A stretch of 64,000 nt of DNA, taken from Otis tarda (Eukaryota > Chordata > Aves > Otidiformes > Otididae). The notes beneath the pieces are model-generated. The model was not told the DNA's origin, ran no database searches, and saw nothing but the letters and a program-made list of their open reading frames with translations. The stretch lies in NCBI GenBank assembly GCA_026413225.1, contig CM048552.1:196429553-196493552 (forward strand), written 5' to 3'. The position numbers and the translations under genes are program-made. The first letter of the stretch is position 1; each line of letters starts with the position of its first letter. Below are positions 1 to 11,700 of this stretch, one piece after another.

Positions 1-660
1 TGGCTTATAAGCCTGTCATAAAAATATTAATATCTGCAGTACAGATAAAGACTGAGAAACAAATAGATGTTACAGAGAGCGACTTGCATTTGGAAGACGT
101 GGTCAAAGTCTCATACTAATGAAATGTCATAGGCTTTCTAAAATTATAGATCATAAGTTTCTGACACAGAAGGTTACTTTGCTTTGGACTTCATATGATG
201 GATAAAGATTAATTAATCACTGGAGTAGAAGTTGGTCGTTGCCTAGGAACCAATGATCATGACCTCATTGCATTCAATATAACCAAACAAAGGATAGCCC
301 CAAAGAATAAAATATATGTGATGCTTCAGAATAGCTACTTCCAAAAGTCTAAAGGAAACTCTGAACCACATTAGCTGAACAGACAGCATCTACTTTAGAG
401 AAATACTTTAAAGGAAGTATGCCTATATAACTTTCTATTGAGAGTCCTGGAAGAGTTAGCTACGGTGATCTTTGTGCCAGTGATGCTAATTTTCAATTAA
501 CCTGTTGATGATAATGATTTTTCAAAGGACTGGAAGATAGTCAGTTTGAAAAAAAAAAAATAGGCAAGCAGAAATCTGGATAACTACAGGTTGATTATTA
601 TATCCAGGCAAAATAATGGAAAAGGTAGTATGTACTTCAGAATTAATTCATGCCAATTAA
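1..660 (+). mobile_element. Ancient CR1-group LINE fragment (endonuclease tail and start of RT)
   Basis: Conceptual translation around 220-290 gives GVEVGRCLGTNDHDLIAFNI. This lines up with the endonuclease end of the younger CR1 near 62450 (GDVEVGGCLGQSDHEMINFS), including the SDH/NDH catalytic histidine motif. Around 525-625 the DNA encodes pieces resembling the RT start (DWK-I, K-GNYRP-like, GK-MEKV). Many stops and small indels separate these islands, so the copy is long dead. The left edge lies outside the window or is not visible, and the right edge is set where similarity fades. Compared with the CR1 at 15171, this copy is AT-rich and heavily diverged, which suggests an old amniote CR1/L3-type lineage. 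Exact subfamily unknown. Confidence 0.7.
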
Positions 661-3600
661 ATAGCTGCTGAAAAACAAACAAAAAAAAACCCCAAACACA
701 TCATACTTCCAGATTATACATTCAGATGGCAAGGTTTATTTACCAATAATGTGACTTACTTGGGAATGTTGTTAGTCATTTAAAGTAATAAAACATAATA
801 TTCTGATTACAAATAACATTTTTCGTCTCTGGAGCACCTATTTAATGGATCTAAGAAGTGTGCAAATGACAGCTCTTGAGTATTGATAGGAAAAACTCAG
901 TGAAAGGCAATGTTCCTAGTGGATGCTTTAATGATTGCTACTATGCCTTACATTATGGGAAAGTTTTATTATATTAGTCAGGAGTAATAAGAACAAATTT
1001 GGTGCTCGCTTAGAGATTAGTGCAACATTATAACATGATGGGGACAAGACACTTATTTAGAGCAATCCGTTTGTTCAATAAACTGGGATCTACTGAAAGA
1101 AAATACATTTTAATACAGGGCAGAACAAGAAGTCCCGTAACTGCTACCAAAAGATGTGGCTATAACATCTGACCTAGCTGCAAGTTGCTTTCAGTTGGAA
1201 AGTTTTATAGAGGAGGGATCAGCTTTTGTCCTCTGTCTCTAAGCCTCTCTCATAAGGGAGCAGGCACTGGATTGGCTAAAATTTCCATTTACCCAAGCAC
1301 ACCTGTCCTTATATTTTAAATGGAAAATCATAAGTCCAGGATCAAGGAACAGGTACGGTTCAAGCAGTGACTAACCGATTCAAATACACAGAAGATCAGA
1401 CTAGATTTCTACTCCTAAGCCCTGTAAATCACAAGCAGCCTAATGTGTAAAATGGTCAGCAAGGAGGTAGCTAAGGATTTTGCTTCAGTGTATATGTTGT
1501 ATAAGAGAAAGCAGCATCTTCACCCCAAAGCATGTTCTGCTGCTGCATGTTCCGCAATGTGTGCGGAGCCCAGGCGCTGGGGTGGGTCAGGTCCCAGACA
1601 CCACCTGGACAGAGGAGGGCAAGCTGCAAACCTCCCAAGTGAACCACGTCCCAAACAGAGTTTTTTGGATCTCTACTTGCAATTCATTCCTTCATGTCAC
1701 CTTCCCCCATCCCAACTCAGAGCTGCCCTGGATTCCTTAGCAAGTTAGACATGGTACCTCATTACTTCCCAGAAACCACAATGGCATTACTGTTCTTCCT
1801 TTTCTTCAAGTCAACACTTTGTGATCTGAGTAAACTGGGAAGAAGAAAGAACATTAGATAACTTGTAGGACTCTCAGAAAAAAAAAATGTCTTGCCAAAT
1901 ATCTACCATGTAAGAACATGGTTACTTTGCATATTTATCCCATTCCTTGTACAACCTCAATTATTTATATAAGCACTGTAAGGTCAACATCATTGGAATA
2001 TATATTCTTTGGCACAGTTTCTATGTCAGTAATATTTTTGCTTTTTTTTTTTTGTAATTTTTGATGAGTGGAGATTTTATCAGGTCTGTATCATATCTTT
2101 GTAGTTCAATGAACTGAGTTTGTTCTGGGAATCATTTACCATTAATACCTTATTTGCATGACTTTTTGCAGTGGGACAGCACTCTTTCCTTGGTAAATAC
2201 ACAGAACCTTTATTAAACTACACTAAAGCAAAGTTAGTCTAAATTCTCCTCAGTTCTTCCCTTATTTGGAATAGCTACTCTTGAAACTTTGTCTTCTGCT
2301 GTATGCCCCTGCTGCCTTGAATTTTTTTAGGTTCTTTTGAAATTTCTATGCTTTTGCTTTTCTTCTCATTAGCAATTGATAAAGCTTAGTTGAACATTCG
2401 AATCTTAAAAGAAACATATTTAGTATTTGAGATAGCCATTCAAAATTTAGATGCAGGAAGATGAAAGCTTTCCCCATCTTGAGATGGCACATCTGCTCAG
2501 TAAACTTGGCACTAGTCTTTACTGGCTTTGTTCTTTTTTCTCCCAACACCTGCCCCAACCATAACACCTGTGAAGACAAGCCAGACATAGCAGCATTAAA
2601 TGGACATTAGCGATGTGTATTGTCAATTCTCAAATTCAGGTTGTGTCAGAAAAGAACAGAAAGGAGGGTCTGAAAAGCAAGCTGACTGCAGAAAAAAAAA
2701 AGCCAGAATGGGCCAAGCCAGCATATGTGAGAGATCTTCCTCACAGAAAATGTAATGGCAATACTCAAACATTTAAAATAGTCAAAACAGGAAAAAGAGT
2801 TCAACTCAAGTGTACTCATGCCACAAGAGTTGTCTGAATAGTTTTTGGATCAATTCTTGTGATGCTACTTAGAGTAATGTCAGAGCTTACTGGTCATCTT
2901 CCAGAGAATCTACCAGCTGCCTGCTATCAACATCACAGCACTCGTACACTCATCTTTTCCTCTTCATTACAAATCTGACTGCTAGTGCTTTAAAAACTCT
3001 TTTCCCCTAAACAGCAGAGATCCTATTATGTTAAGAACAGCCATTTTATTAGCAAGCACTTGACCTGTTGGACTTGCTTGCAACTATATGAATTCTTAAG
3101 TATTTAAAATAAACTGTTCTTAATTGTCACACTGTTAGTATGTTAGCAAGAAAACACAACTATGATATATCGTATCCCGAGTACTATACAATACTACTTG
3201 GAAATAACATTTATGTGAAACACACATTCTCCATGAAAACGTAATGTTCATTTTGCACTGTTTAAAACTCTGTCGCACTGCTGCACCACACCAAGGAGCT
3301 TGTGTTGAAGGAGGATACATGTAAAGCTGTGACTAGATGCAATAAAGCACAGCAGATATAAATGCTGACAAGGGAGGCTGAGGAAAGGACCTCAAGCAAT
3401 TCATTTAGAAACTGTGCGTCTGGTTCTTGCCCACTTTTGCACTGTCAGAAGTCATTGTAATATTGAGCACCAAGACTGCAAAGACCAAGGCACACCTGCC
3501 CAGCTGATGTTTTACTGCATACATCTCATCTGCACTTGGAGTCACTGAGCAGCAACAACGTGAAAGGCACCACATCATTTTAACACTTTTATAGATAAAG

Positions 3601-4903
3601 CTAATTTTCTTTTTAAATGGTAAAGCACCATGGCATGGAACTCACTGTCCTACAGGTGAACAAAATGCAGGTCATTTTTGCAAATTATTTCTCAAATCCA
3701 TCACTAGATTTAAAGAGAAAAACAGAACTGAAAATACGGACAATGGCAAAAGTTGAACTACTACTGACAATAATTGGCAGTGGAGAAATACATATGCTGT
3801 GGATTAAGTCCTGCCTTCACTAACGGTGACAGCAGATCTCTTAACTGAACTCTTTTAGGATTAGAATTTGACCTTAAATAGCTACACAATGCAAATAAAT
3901 GAGCCGTAGATAACTACAGGGACTTATGAAAGAAATTGAAAGCTGAAACAGAAAATAATCAGGAATGACACAAAACTTACCATGTTTTACTACGATTTTT
4001 ACAAAGCAGTGGTGTCTTCACCCATACCTCCCTACAGAGTCCAAGGAAAGAAATAAGTAGGAATCATTTTTTCAGTATAATTGCACCCTTACGTATTTAT
4101 TTTACTCAATTGCCTTTCAAACACCCTGTGACCCACTGTAGATCTGTGGTACACCAGCACATATTTAACTGTCTGGCTGAACTGGGGACTTCTCATGCAA
4201 GAAAATGAATTGCACCCATGGAGCTCTGGAAAAAAGTCACCGAGAGGCATGGACTAATGGGAGGGGAGGGGTGTCTACAGCAGCATCATCTCTCCACACT
4301 GCCCCTAGCCCTCTCAGTGGCATCGACTGCCAGTGCACAGGTCTGGTACCACACCACAACCACAACCTCATGATGCCATTGTCCCCTCAATGTGAGCAGG
4401 GCAATGTGCTGGTAGATCCTACCTGAGATGAGATGCTGCATCTCTTTACTGGGGCTCAAGAGCACTAAAGAAGATAGAAGGGAGTTAAGTAGTAAATGCA
4501 ATTGCTTCATTCTAGCAAGGGGAATTGTTTTACTTCAAATACTCTTGGACCTCCCAATGTTCAGCTGATATGTTTTACATTTTTCTCAAATAATTTCAAC
4601 TTTTCACTTACATTTAGCAAGAGAGCAAGGGAGGAATGACCTTCCACAGCCCTGGCTTACAAACCACACCAAAAAGAGCTCAGTGGAGCTGTGAGCACAA
4701 TCTGAAACTGAAGATAATTTACTGGGTTATTTCATTACAAAATAAATTGTTTATGATACTTTATGAAACACCCACGCCAGTGTCATGAAAAACAGAATGC
4801 TGTATTTATGAGGCAACCCTTATGAGAGGTAGTATAATTTTAGTGTCTTATACTTGAACTATGCTAAAAATATATTACATTGTCATCAGGGAACAGTTAT
4901 AGT
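661..4903. other. Unique AT-rich non-coding DNA, no gene recognised
   Basis: All frames are broken by frequent stops. The longest frames (about 60-100 codons, for example near 1443-1748 and 2613-2837) resemble no protein family I know and have no splice-site or codon pattern that would support an exon. No RNA gene or repeat with clear boundaries was seen. Confidence 0.6.
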
Positions 4904-4923
4904 AAAAAAAAAAAAAAAAAAAA
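4904..4923. repeat. Poly(A) run, 20 nt
   Basis: An uninterrupted run of 20 adenines at the boundary between AT-rich DNA and the CpG-richer block that follows. The sequence before it does not look like a retrocopy, so this is probably a simple repeat and not a retrotransposon tail. Confidence 0.9.
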
Positions 4924-5440
4924 GCAGCAAGATCACAACCTTGAAGACTGGATCGTTCTGAGCAGCTGAGAATGAGGCAAGGAGTTACAGCACGCTGTTC
5001 TGCGGTGGTCTAGTGGTGCACAGTCAAAAAGCTACAGCAGCCGCCCAGCCTGTTGCGTGATTGCCCACCCCAGTCCGCAGCCAGCTGCCTTCCTTCTCAT
5101 GCTGGGGTCCACCAGGCCACTGTAGCTTTTGAAACTCTGGAGCAGCTACAGGGATGTGGCAGGAAGCAGGGGACACATGTCAAGCTTGATGAGTCCCTGC
5201 GAAACCCTCGGGGTCACGGTTCTACCTGATTCCCCCTCTGGGCTGCAAATGCAATGGGCAGAAGTCCAAGGGAAGCGCCTGCTACACTCCGGCGGCGAGG
5301 TGATGCGTTCCCCTGTGTCAGATTTCTGGAACACAGTGGTAGCAGCTGAAAACAGTCAGAAGGTTTTAAGTATGTGCAAAATCATCAGAAAGCGAGGGAG
5401 AGAGCCTCCGCTAATGAGAGAGAAGGTAAATAGAGCCTGA
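4924..5440. other. GC/CpG-richer block in AT-rich surroundings
   Basis: This block of about 500 bp holds roughly 17 CpG dinucleotides, while the flanks are nearly free of them. A 103-codon open frame crosses part of it (5129-5440, plus strand), but its product resembles nothing I recognise. It could be a small regulatory element, an unrecognised exon, or a decayed repeat. The sequence alone does not decide. Confidence 0.4.
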
Positions 5441-7061
5441 GAAACTGGAAACATTCTTTGGTTTGGCTTATAGTGGGAGAAAAAAAATCTTAGAAGGCAT
5501 TGTGCACAGCAGAGAGGCCATTAATCACAGGAAATGCACTTCCTCAAGTACAGTAGGGACATGTGGGATCCTGTCATTTTTCAGACCACTACTCAAGAGC
5601 TTTCCAGAATCTCAGAATAGACCCATCCTTGCTCAAGACCCAGGTGACATTGCGCGGCAACAGCGTGACAGATTTGACAATGGTGGCATAGAGCTTTGTT
5701 GGGCTGGAGAAAGATGTCATTCCTAGGCTTTATAAGCCCACCACAAATTCAATGCAGAAGCCCTGCCTGGCTTGGCACAGCCAGCCCTTCCCAAATATCC
5801 TGCCGGTCACGTGCATGAGATAAGTGACTTGGGAACTTGCTGAACTGAAACTCATCTCCACTCTGGGCGCTTTCCACATGGTCTGGAACAGATATATTCT
5901 GCTACAGCAATAATTAAAAAAAATATACAGAAATATTTTAGAATCAATGGGCAAATTGTTGTGCCTATATCAACATTTGAAAAGAGCCATCTATTTAAAC
6001 TTTTAAAGTACTTCTCAGCCTTGGCCTTTGAATCTAAAAACCCAGAGCCAGATGCAGCATGTGCATTGTACAACTAATGATGGGCTATAAACTGGGAAGT
6101 CTACAAGTCTGTGGGAGCTTGAAAAAATAATCTCTGCTGGCAGTCACGTATTAGGGCTTGATAGATTTTAAAAGTGACAATACTGTACAAAGTATCCTGG
6201 TTTAGTAGCAATACCAGGCCCTTATTTTTCAGTTGACCACATTTGCTAATATTGTTCATGCAAGGTCCTACATAGAAATATAATCTTCATAATACCCCAC
6301 TGAACTGAGACAAATTCACTCTAAAACAGAAATCTTTCACCAAATCCCCAACAAGACAGTAAAAAGCTCCCGTCAACATCAGGGTTCAGAGAAGTTTTTT
6401 CCACCCTGTGATTTTGCTTCTAATGTACAGGTAGCAATCATATTTGTTCCTACATTTTTGGACGACATTTCTCTGTTAGAAGTGCAACAGACCCATTCTG
6501 CCGGAGAAACAGTACAAGGGAAAGTTTTTCCAAGAAGCTGTGCACATTAAAAAAAGCCAACTGCACACTGCATGAAGTTATGCTAGGAGGAGCTGGGCTT
6601 TTTGTTTGTCACACCAGCCATCGGTGAGGCTCAGTGCTATCTTCTGTAAGCCCACAGCTTTGTCCAGGAGTTGGCATTCGCTGCACGTTGCTGCCTCCCT
6701 GCCAGCACAGCTCTCTGTGGCTGTCCGATGGCCTAAATGAAGAGGAGGGAAATTACAGGGGAGAGCCATCAGCTCTGTATGAAACTGAAAATGCTTTTCC
6801 ATGTTTATAGCACTGACACCTTCATAAAATCCCAGGTACAGAATGGATGGTGAAAACTTGGGTTTGAAACGAGCAGGCAGAGTTAAGGAAAGTGCTTTTT
6901 TAACTACTGCCACAAACATTGTTGACAGCTAAGTGACACTGGAAGTCCAAAAGGAGGGAGGGCACGGTGGAGCCCGTCAGTTTAACTCTTTATTGGAGCA
7001 TGTTTAATGGGACTTTATGTTCAGCCATGTGAACTTTGAAATACCTAAGTTCAAATTTCAC
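5441..7061. other. Unique non-coding DNA
   Basis: No supported gene. The longest frame is a minus-strand run of 113 codons (6578-6919) with no recognisable domain, compatible with chance. Confidence 0.55.
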
Positions 7062-7121
7062 CTTCAGACTTCCCATCTGTTCTTATTTCATCCTCAGACT
7101 TTCCATCTGCTCCCATCTAGG
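7062..7121. repeat. Imperfect tandem duplication, about 30-bp unit
   Basis: Two adjacent units share the pattern C(T/C)TCAGACTT(C/T)CCATCTG followed by a T/C-rich tail. It is a small local duplication with a few substitutions. Confidence 0.6.
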
Positions 7122-9439
7122 CCTTCCTAATGCCACGCTCAGCCAGACGGTATGGTTTTACCAGGTGCTTCTGTCTTGGAAATTTTACGGCATATAAGAA
7201 ACAATAAAAATTTATGTTGTACATGTTACTTGTGTTAATTAATTCCATTGCACAACAATGTTTTTTAAATGATATTGTCCAGAAAGTCTGTTAAAATCTA
7301 CTGTAGACAAATATGGCAACATTTTATAGGTCTTAGTGCCAGATGGGTTTGGAGTTCAGACATTTGTGCTAATGCATTTCGCACTTAGGTGCTGTGCTGG
7401 GAAAAATCGACTCCCAGTGACAAAGAGTTAACATGAAAATATTACTGTTAGCTAGGGGCAGTGAAGGCAAGGTGGAGGTCTCTTTTGCTGTATTAATTTT
7501 TTTCTGGAAAGCAGTATATGATAAGCTGTTAGTGTGCCATTTTACAAATTTTTATAAAAGTTTAAAATGTTATTTCCTAGTACTAATATGTAAATATTTT
7601 CACGTCTGGAAGAGCAAGAATGTGCTGGCTAACAACCAAAGATGTGCTGGATAAAATCCTCTCCACCTGTTCAGAGGGCCATTGTGCTAGAAAAGAAAGA
7701 TCATTAAATAAGCAGCATTAAGTCCTATATCATAGCAAGTTTAGTAAGAATAATTAGTGTATTAAAGAAAGATTCACTATCCTAGGGCGCTTCTATAATT
7801 TCTTGCTTCAAACCAGTGACCTCAAAGCCGACACATATTCTGAACTCTGAGTGCAAACAGTGGGTTACACAGTGGGGCTTGTTTTGGACAGTGTTTTTTG
7901 TTTGCTTATTTGTTCCACGAGACTGGGTAAACAAGGCTTTATGCCAAGAGAGAGTTTCCTTCCCTCAATTTTGCTCCCTCCCAAGCACTCTAGTCTCTGT
8001 GCCTCCTACACATGAGGAATCCAGAATGAACCTAGGGATTTCACATTTGAACCCGAATACTGTCAGATTGCAGACAACAAGGGCTTCCCCCCAACAGCAG
8101 ATTCAAAAGCAGCCTCCTGCAAAAGGCTCTGTCATCTCCATCACCGCAGGAAGCTCCCTGATGGCCAGACAGAATTTGTTTTTAAGTGGCAGCTCCATCA
8201 ACATCACATCACGAGGGTTAGAAGGTACAGAGTTGTTGAAGGGGGAATGGCTCTTAGCAATAAAAAAGGAAAGAGAAGCTTGTCTCATTTTCCTCAGAAA
8301 AAGAGATGCTCTGGAAGGAAGACAGGGAAAGGACAGGGAGTGCAGGCAGCAGGATCTATTCAAGTGAACATAAAGCTGGGATATTATCTTGTCTAACAAT
8401 TTTTGGAAGCTGACAAATAGTTACAATTAATGCTGTTCATTTGCTCAGAGATTCGAACAGGAAATTGTATCATTGTGAGAATGGGCATTTACAATAATGC
8501 TGTGATTCAAGAATACTTTTGTGAATAAAAAAATAAGTAGAGTTTCCTGCTATTTGTGCTTTTATAATCTGTCATGCTTATAAATCCTCACACAGCTGTG
8601 GGTATTTGTCATGATAATCATGAATCTTCATATGTTCCTCAGATTTCAGTGCGTGTCATTTGTTCCTGCAAATGATGTCAACACTGCAATTATTCCTATA
8701 CTTTTTTCCATATTATTTTGTTTATAAAGTCACAATCTCATTTCAAGAGAGAAGAGATAACATCTGTGTGAATTATTGACTAATTGTGATACACCAGTAA
8801 AGACTATACAGATAGAATAGCCATCTTACAAGCAACCCACAAACTAAAATCTGTTTTCATAAACTATTCAGTGAATATTTATGCATAACAAATATATTCA
8901 TGAACAGAAAAAAAAGGCTAAATTTGCAATTAATATTTGTGTTGAATCATTTTGATTTACGAATGGGGACATTTTGTTTGAGTTTGCTAATTATCAGTTG
9001 GTTTGCGTATCTGTGAACTAGATTATTCTAACACAAATTGCAAAAACAAGTTAATATCCAATGCTTCCCCTAGGTTTTGAGGATCTTCACCTATTTTTTT
9101 TACCTTTTAAAACACCTTAGATAATACCTGATTACCTAGTTCCAGGCGAACATCTTTCTGAAATTGACACATCATTTAATAGGTGTTAATATGATCATGA
9201 TCCATTACCATTTCACTCACTGGGGTTTTTTTTTGTTTCAATAATGATGAGACTTTGAGAATTAGTTGTAGGATATGGACCCTTTCATTTCTGACTGGTT
9301 TGGACACATCCCAGGTCCGCAGTAGTCAAAGATTGCTACCATCTGTTGGCCAACCAGTAAGTTACAGTATAGGAAATGAGTTTGTGGTTAGTCTTCTCTC
9401 ATACACTGCTGTTAAATACATTGTCATCTTATCATAAGC
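7122..9439. other. Unique non-coding DNA containing one 183-codon open frame
   Basis: The longest open frame outside CR1 sequence lies at 7816-8367 on the plus strand and opens on a GTG, not an ATG. Its product has no signal peptide, no repeated motif and no domain I recognise. One short hydrophobic stretch sits near residues 22-33. About 64 kb read in six frames can yield such a frame by chance, so I do not call it a gene. The rest is AT-rich with no visible repeat. Confidence 0.5.
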
Positions 9440-9605
9440 GTATTGCGGAATTACTCCCAGAGAAGGTGGTGAAAATCCCACTAGGTTAAGTGCGTTGTTG
9501 AAGAATCCACTGGCAAAAGAAAGAGAGGGTACCTTCCCAGGAGCAATCCCATACTAACAGTAAATGGTTGGAGAAACCTGGTGGGTCCATTTCTGTGATT
9601 CTGCT
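9440..9605 (+). mobile_element. Possible 3' end of an old CR1
   Basis: The segment holds CCCAGAGAAGGTGGTGAAAA, close to the CR1 block that encodes the RT C-terminus (CCCAGAGAGGTGGTGGA in the younger copies). About 110 bp later comes a GGTTGGA...TTTCTGTGATTCTG pattern like the CR1 3' end. The middle is poorly conserved. This could be an ancient CR1 tail or coincidence. Confidence 0.4.
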
Positions 9606-11569
9606 GCTGTTTATCAGCAGATTAATCTGAATGGAAATGTAATACTGAGGCTACTCTTTTTTTTCCCCTTTTCTTTTTTTTTTAAACACATGCAAGTTCT
9701 CAATATGTGACTTTCCTGAGTGTTTTAAAAATGCATAAGTCTCACTGCAGCTTAATTGCATTTTACCATAAAGAGATGGTAGAAGCCATGTATTTCCACC
9801 TCCCAGATGCTAAGCTGGCCCCCACCAGTTCCTGTCTTCCCTTTGGATGAAGCACCATCCTCATACTCCTTGCTGTTTTCCTTCTGCTTTTGCTGTGGTC
9901 TACTTCTCTTCCCTCCTGACTCACACAGGTCTCCTCCCTTCAGCTCTGTGGCAAGCCTCTAGCATGCCTCTGTGCCCTTTTCCATCCCAAAACAAACAAG
10001 ATTAAAAGCTCTTTCTTTCTGACACGAAGTCTAGCTTTGTCCATGTGTAGGAAGGAGAGTGATATTTATACCCATGTTATAAAATCTTAAGTTTCACACA
10101 GGAAATCAGAATCTTGGAAAGTGCATACACATAGTGACACTGTCTAAAATAAGTCATTCTGTTGCTTTGTGTCTTCTAGCTTCCCTGGAAAAAAAACAAA
10201 TTTGTGAATGCAGCTGGGCACATGAGGGAAAGAAGGTAGCTAGTGTGTTTGGGGAAGAGAAGGGTGCCACAGTCCCTTTGGAGGTACTCAGCAGAAGCTC
10301 CCCAGCCATCAGCAGCTCATGGTCCATGCTAAGAAAAGGGGGTTCATAAGGAACAGCTCATTAGTGAAATCTGTTAAAAACAAGCAAAAACAGAAGCACA
10401 GATTTGATTACAACCTCTCAGGACTAGGAGAAAATTTCTTCTCAATTCAAAGAAGATTCTCCCTCCCAAAGCATCAGTGGGAGTGGTGAAGACAGAGCAA
10501 GCCTGTGAACACAGTGAGAGCCTGTGCTGGTCAGGGCTGGTTGTGTGCTTGTGGTGCTCTCTCCCATGTCACCTGGATCCTCCTCCTCCTTCCTGTCATG
10601 GAATCATTAAAAAGTGTCCATCTTTCTGCAACACAAGGGAAGAGGTACTTCCAGCTTCAACAACTTCCCTCAACTGATTTTTTTTTCTTCCAGTCGTATC
10701 TAATGACCATGGGATCTTTTAAAATATTTTCAAAGGTTTCTCAGTTACTCAGTTACTTTTGCTTGTTCTGTAAGTCCCATAAACCGTAACAAAAATATCC
10801 AGTGATTCTAATCCTTGAGGCTTTCAAGCTTTTCTTGTTTCCTCCAAGTTGTAATTATTCCCTAGGAAACACTTTAAATTTAGAGAACATCTTGATCACT
10901 AAAACGATGTCAATATATTACAGTACTAGATTCAAAATTAATCCAGCAGGAGATATATCAACTCCAATTAGCATTTACTGCATTTTTAATTCAGTACAAA
11001 GACTTTCCTGGAATCAAACACATCATCATAGTTTTAATAATTCACAGGGACCCTCTGGGACCTAGAAGTGAAGTGAAAAACACAACAACATTGTCTTTTG
11101 TTACACTGTGTGTTGTACAAGGATGATGGGCAGGGTCTGGATGATGGCAGTTGTTTTATAACATAATTCTTTCTTGTTGTTTTTTTTCCTGTTTTCTTTT
11201 TTAAAAATAGAAGCCTTCCAGTTCTTTCTTCTTCCTGGAGGATTTTCACAGCTGTGGCTCCCTGAGGGACCTGCACTCTGAGCATCTTTCAGCACTGACC
11301 ACTTCCAGTTTGTCAGATAGAGTCTGGCAAGTTTCTTAGGTCATCATGGACTTGTAGATCTGTATTGGGCTTCAGCAGGGAATTAACTATGTCGGTTTCA
11401 TCAACTACACTAAGGATTACTTTCTCCTTGATATTCTGTTCTCTCTTTTTTAACTATTTTAAATGTCTGTTATGAATAAGTCATTATAGGAGTGTCCTGG
11501 GTAAATAAATGGCTGGGGGAGAATGTTGATTTGGCTGTTAAAGAGGAAAAAAAAGCCCCTTGGTTTTAC
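9606..11569. other. Unique non-coding DNA
   Basis: Nothing beyond short T-rich and A-rich runs (for example around 9657-9685 and 11177-11207). Open frames stay below 100 codons and show no known domain. Confidence 0.55.
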
Positions 11570-11700
11570 CCAAAATAACACATTTTATTTTTCTTCTTGG
11601 GAAAAAATAAAACAAACAAAAAAAAACCAAAACAAAAACTCCATATATAAAAAAAAAAACACAACAACAAACCACCAAAACCAAACAAACTCTGACTCAT
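11570..11700. repeat. A/C-rich low-complexity tract
   Basis: The plus strand is dominated by A with interspersed C (AAAC, CAACAACAA, CCAAAACC patterns) for about 110-130 bp. It may be a decayed poly(A)/microsatellite. No retrocopy was seen upstream. Confidence 0.7.

Noticed and set aside
237-250. GTTGCCTAGGAACC, an X-box-like site
   Set aside because: It falls within the ancient CR1 coding block for GRCLGT and is explained by that element.
2613-2837. Lys-rich 74-codon frame that looked like a small basic protein
   Set aside because: The lysines come from A-rich DNA. There is no known family and no supporting context.
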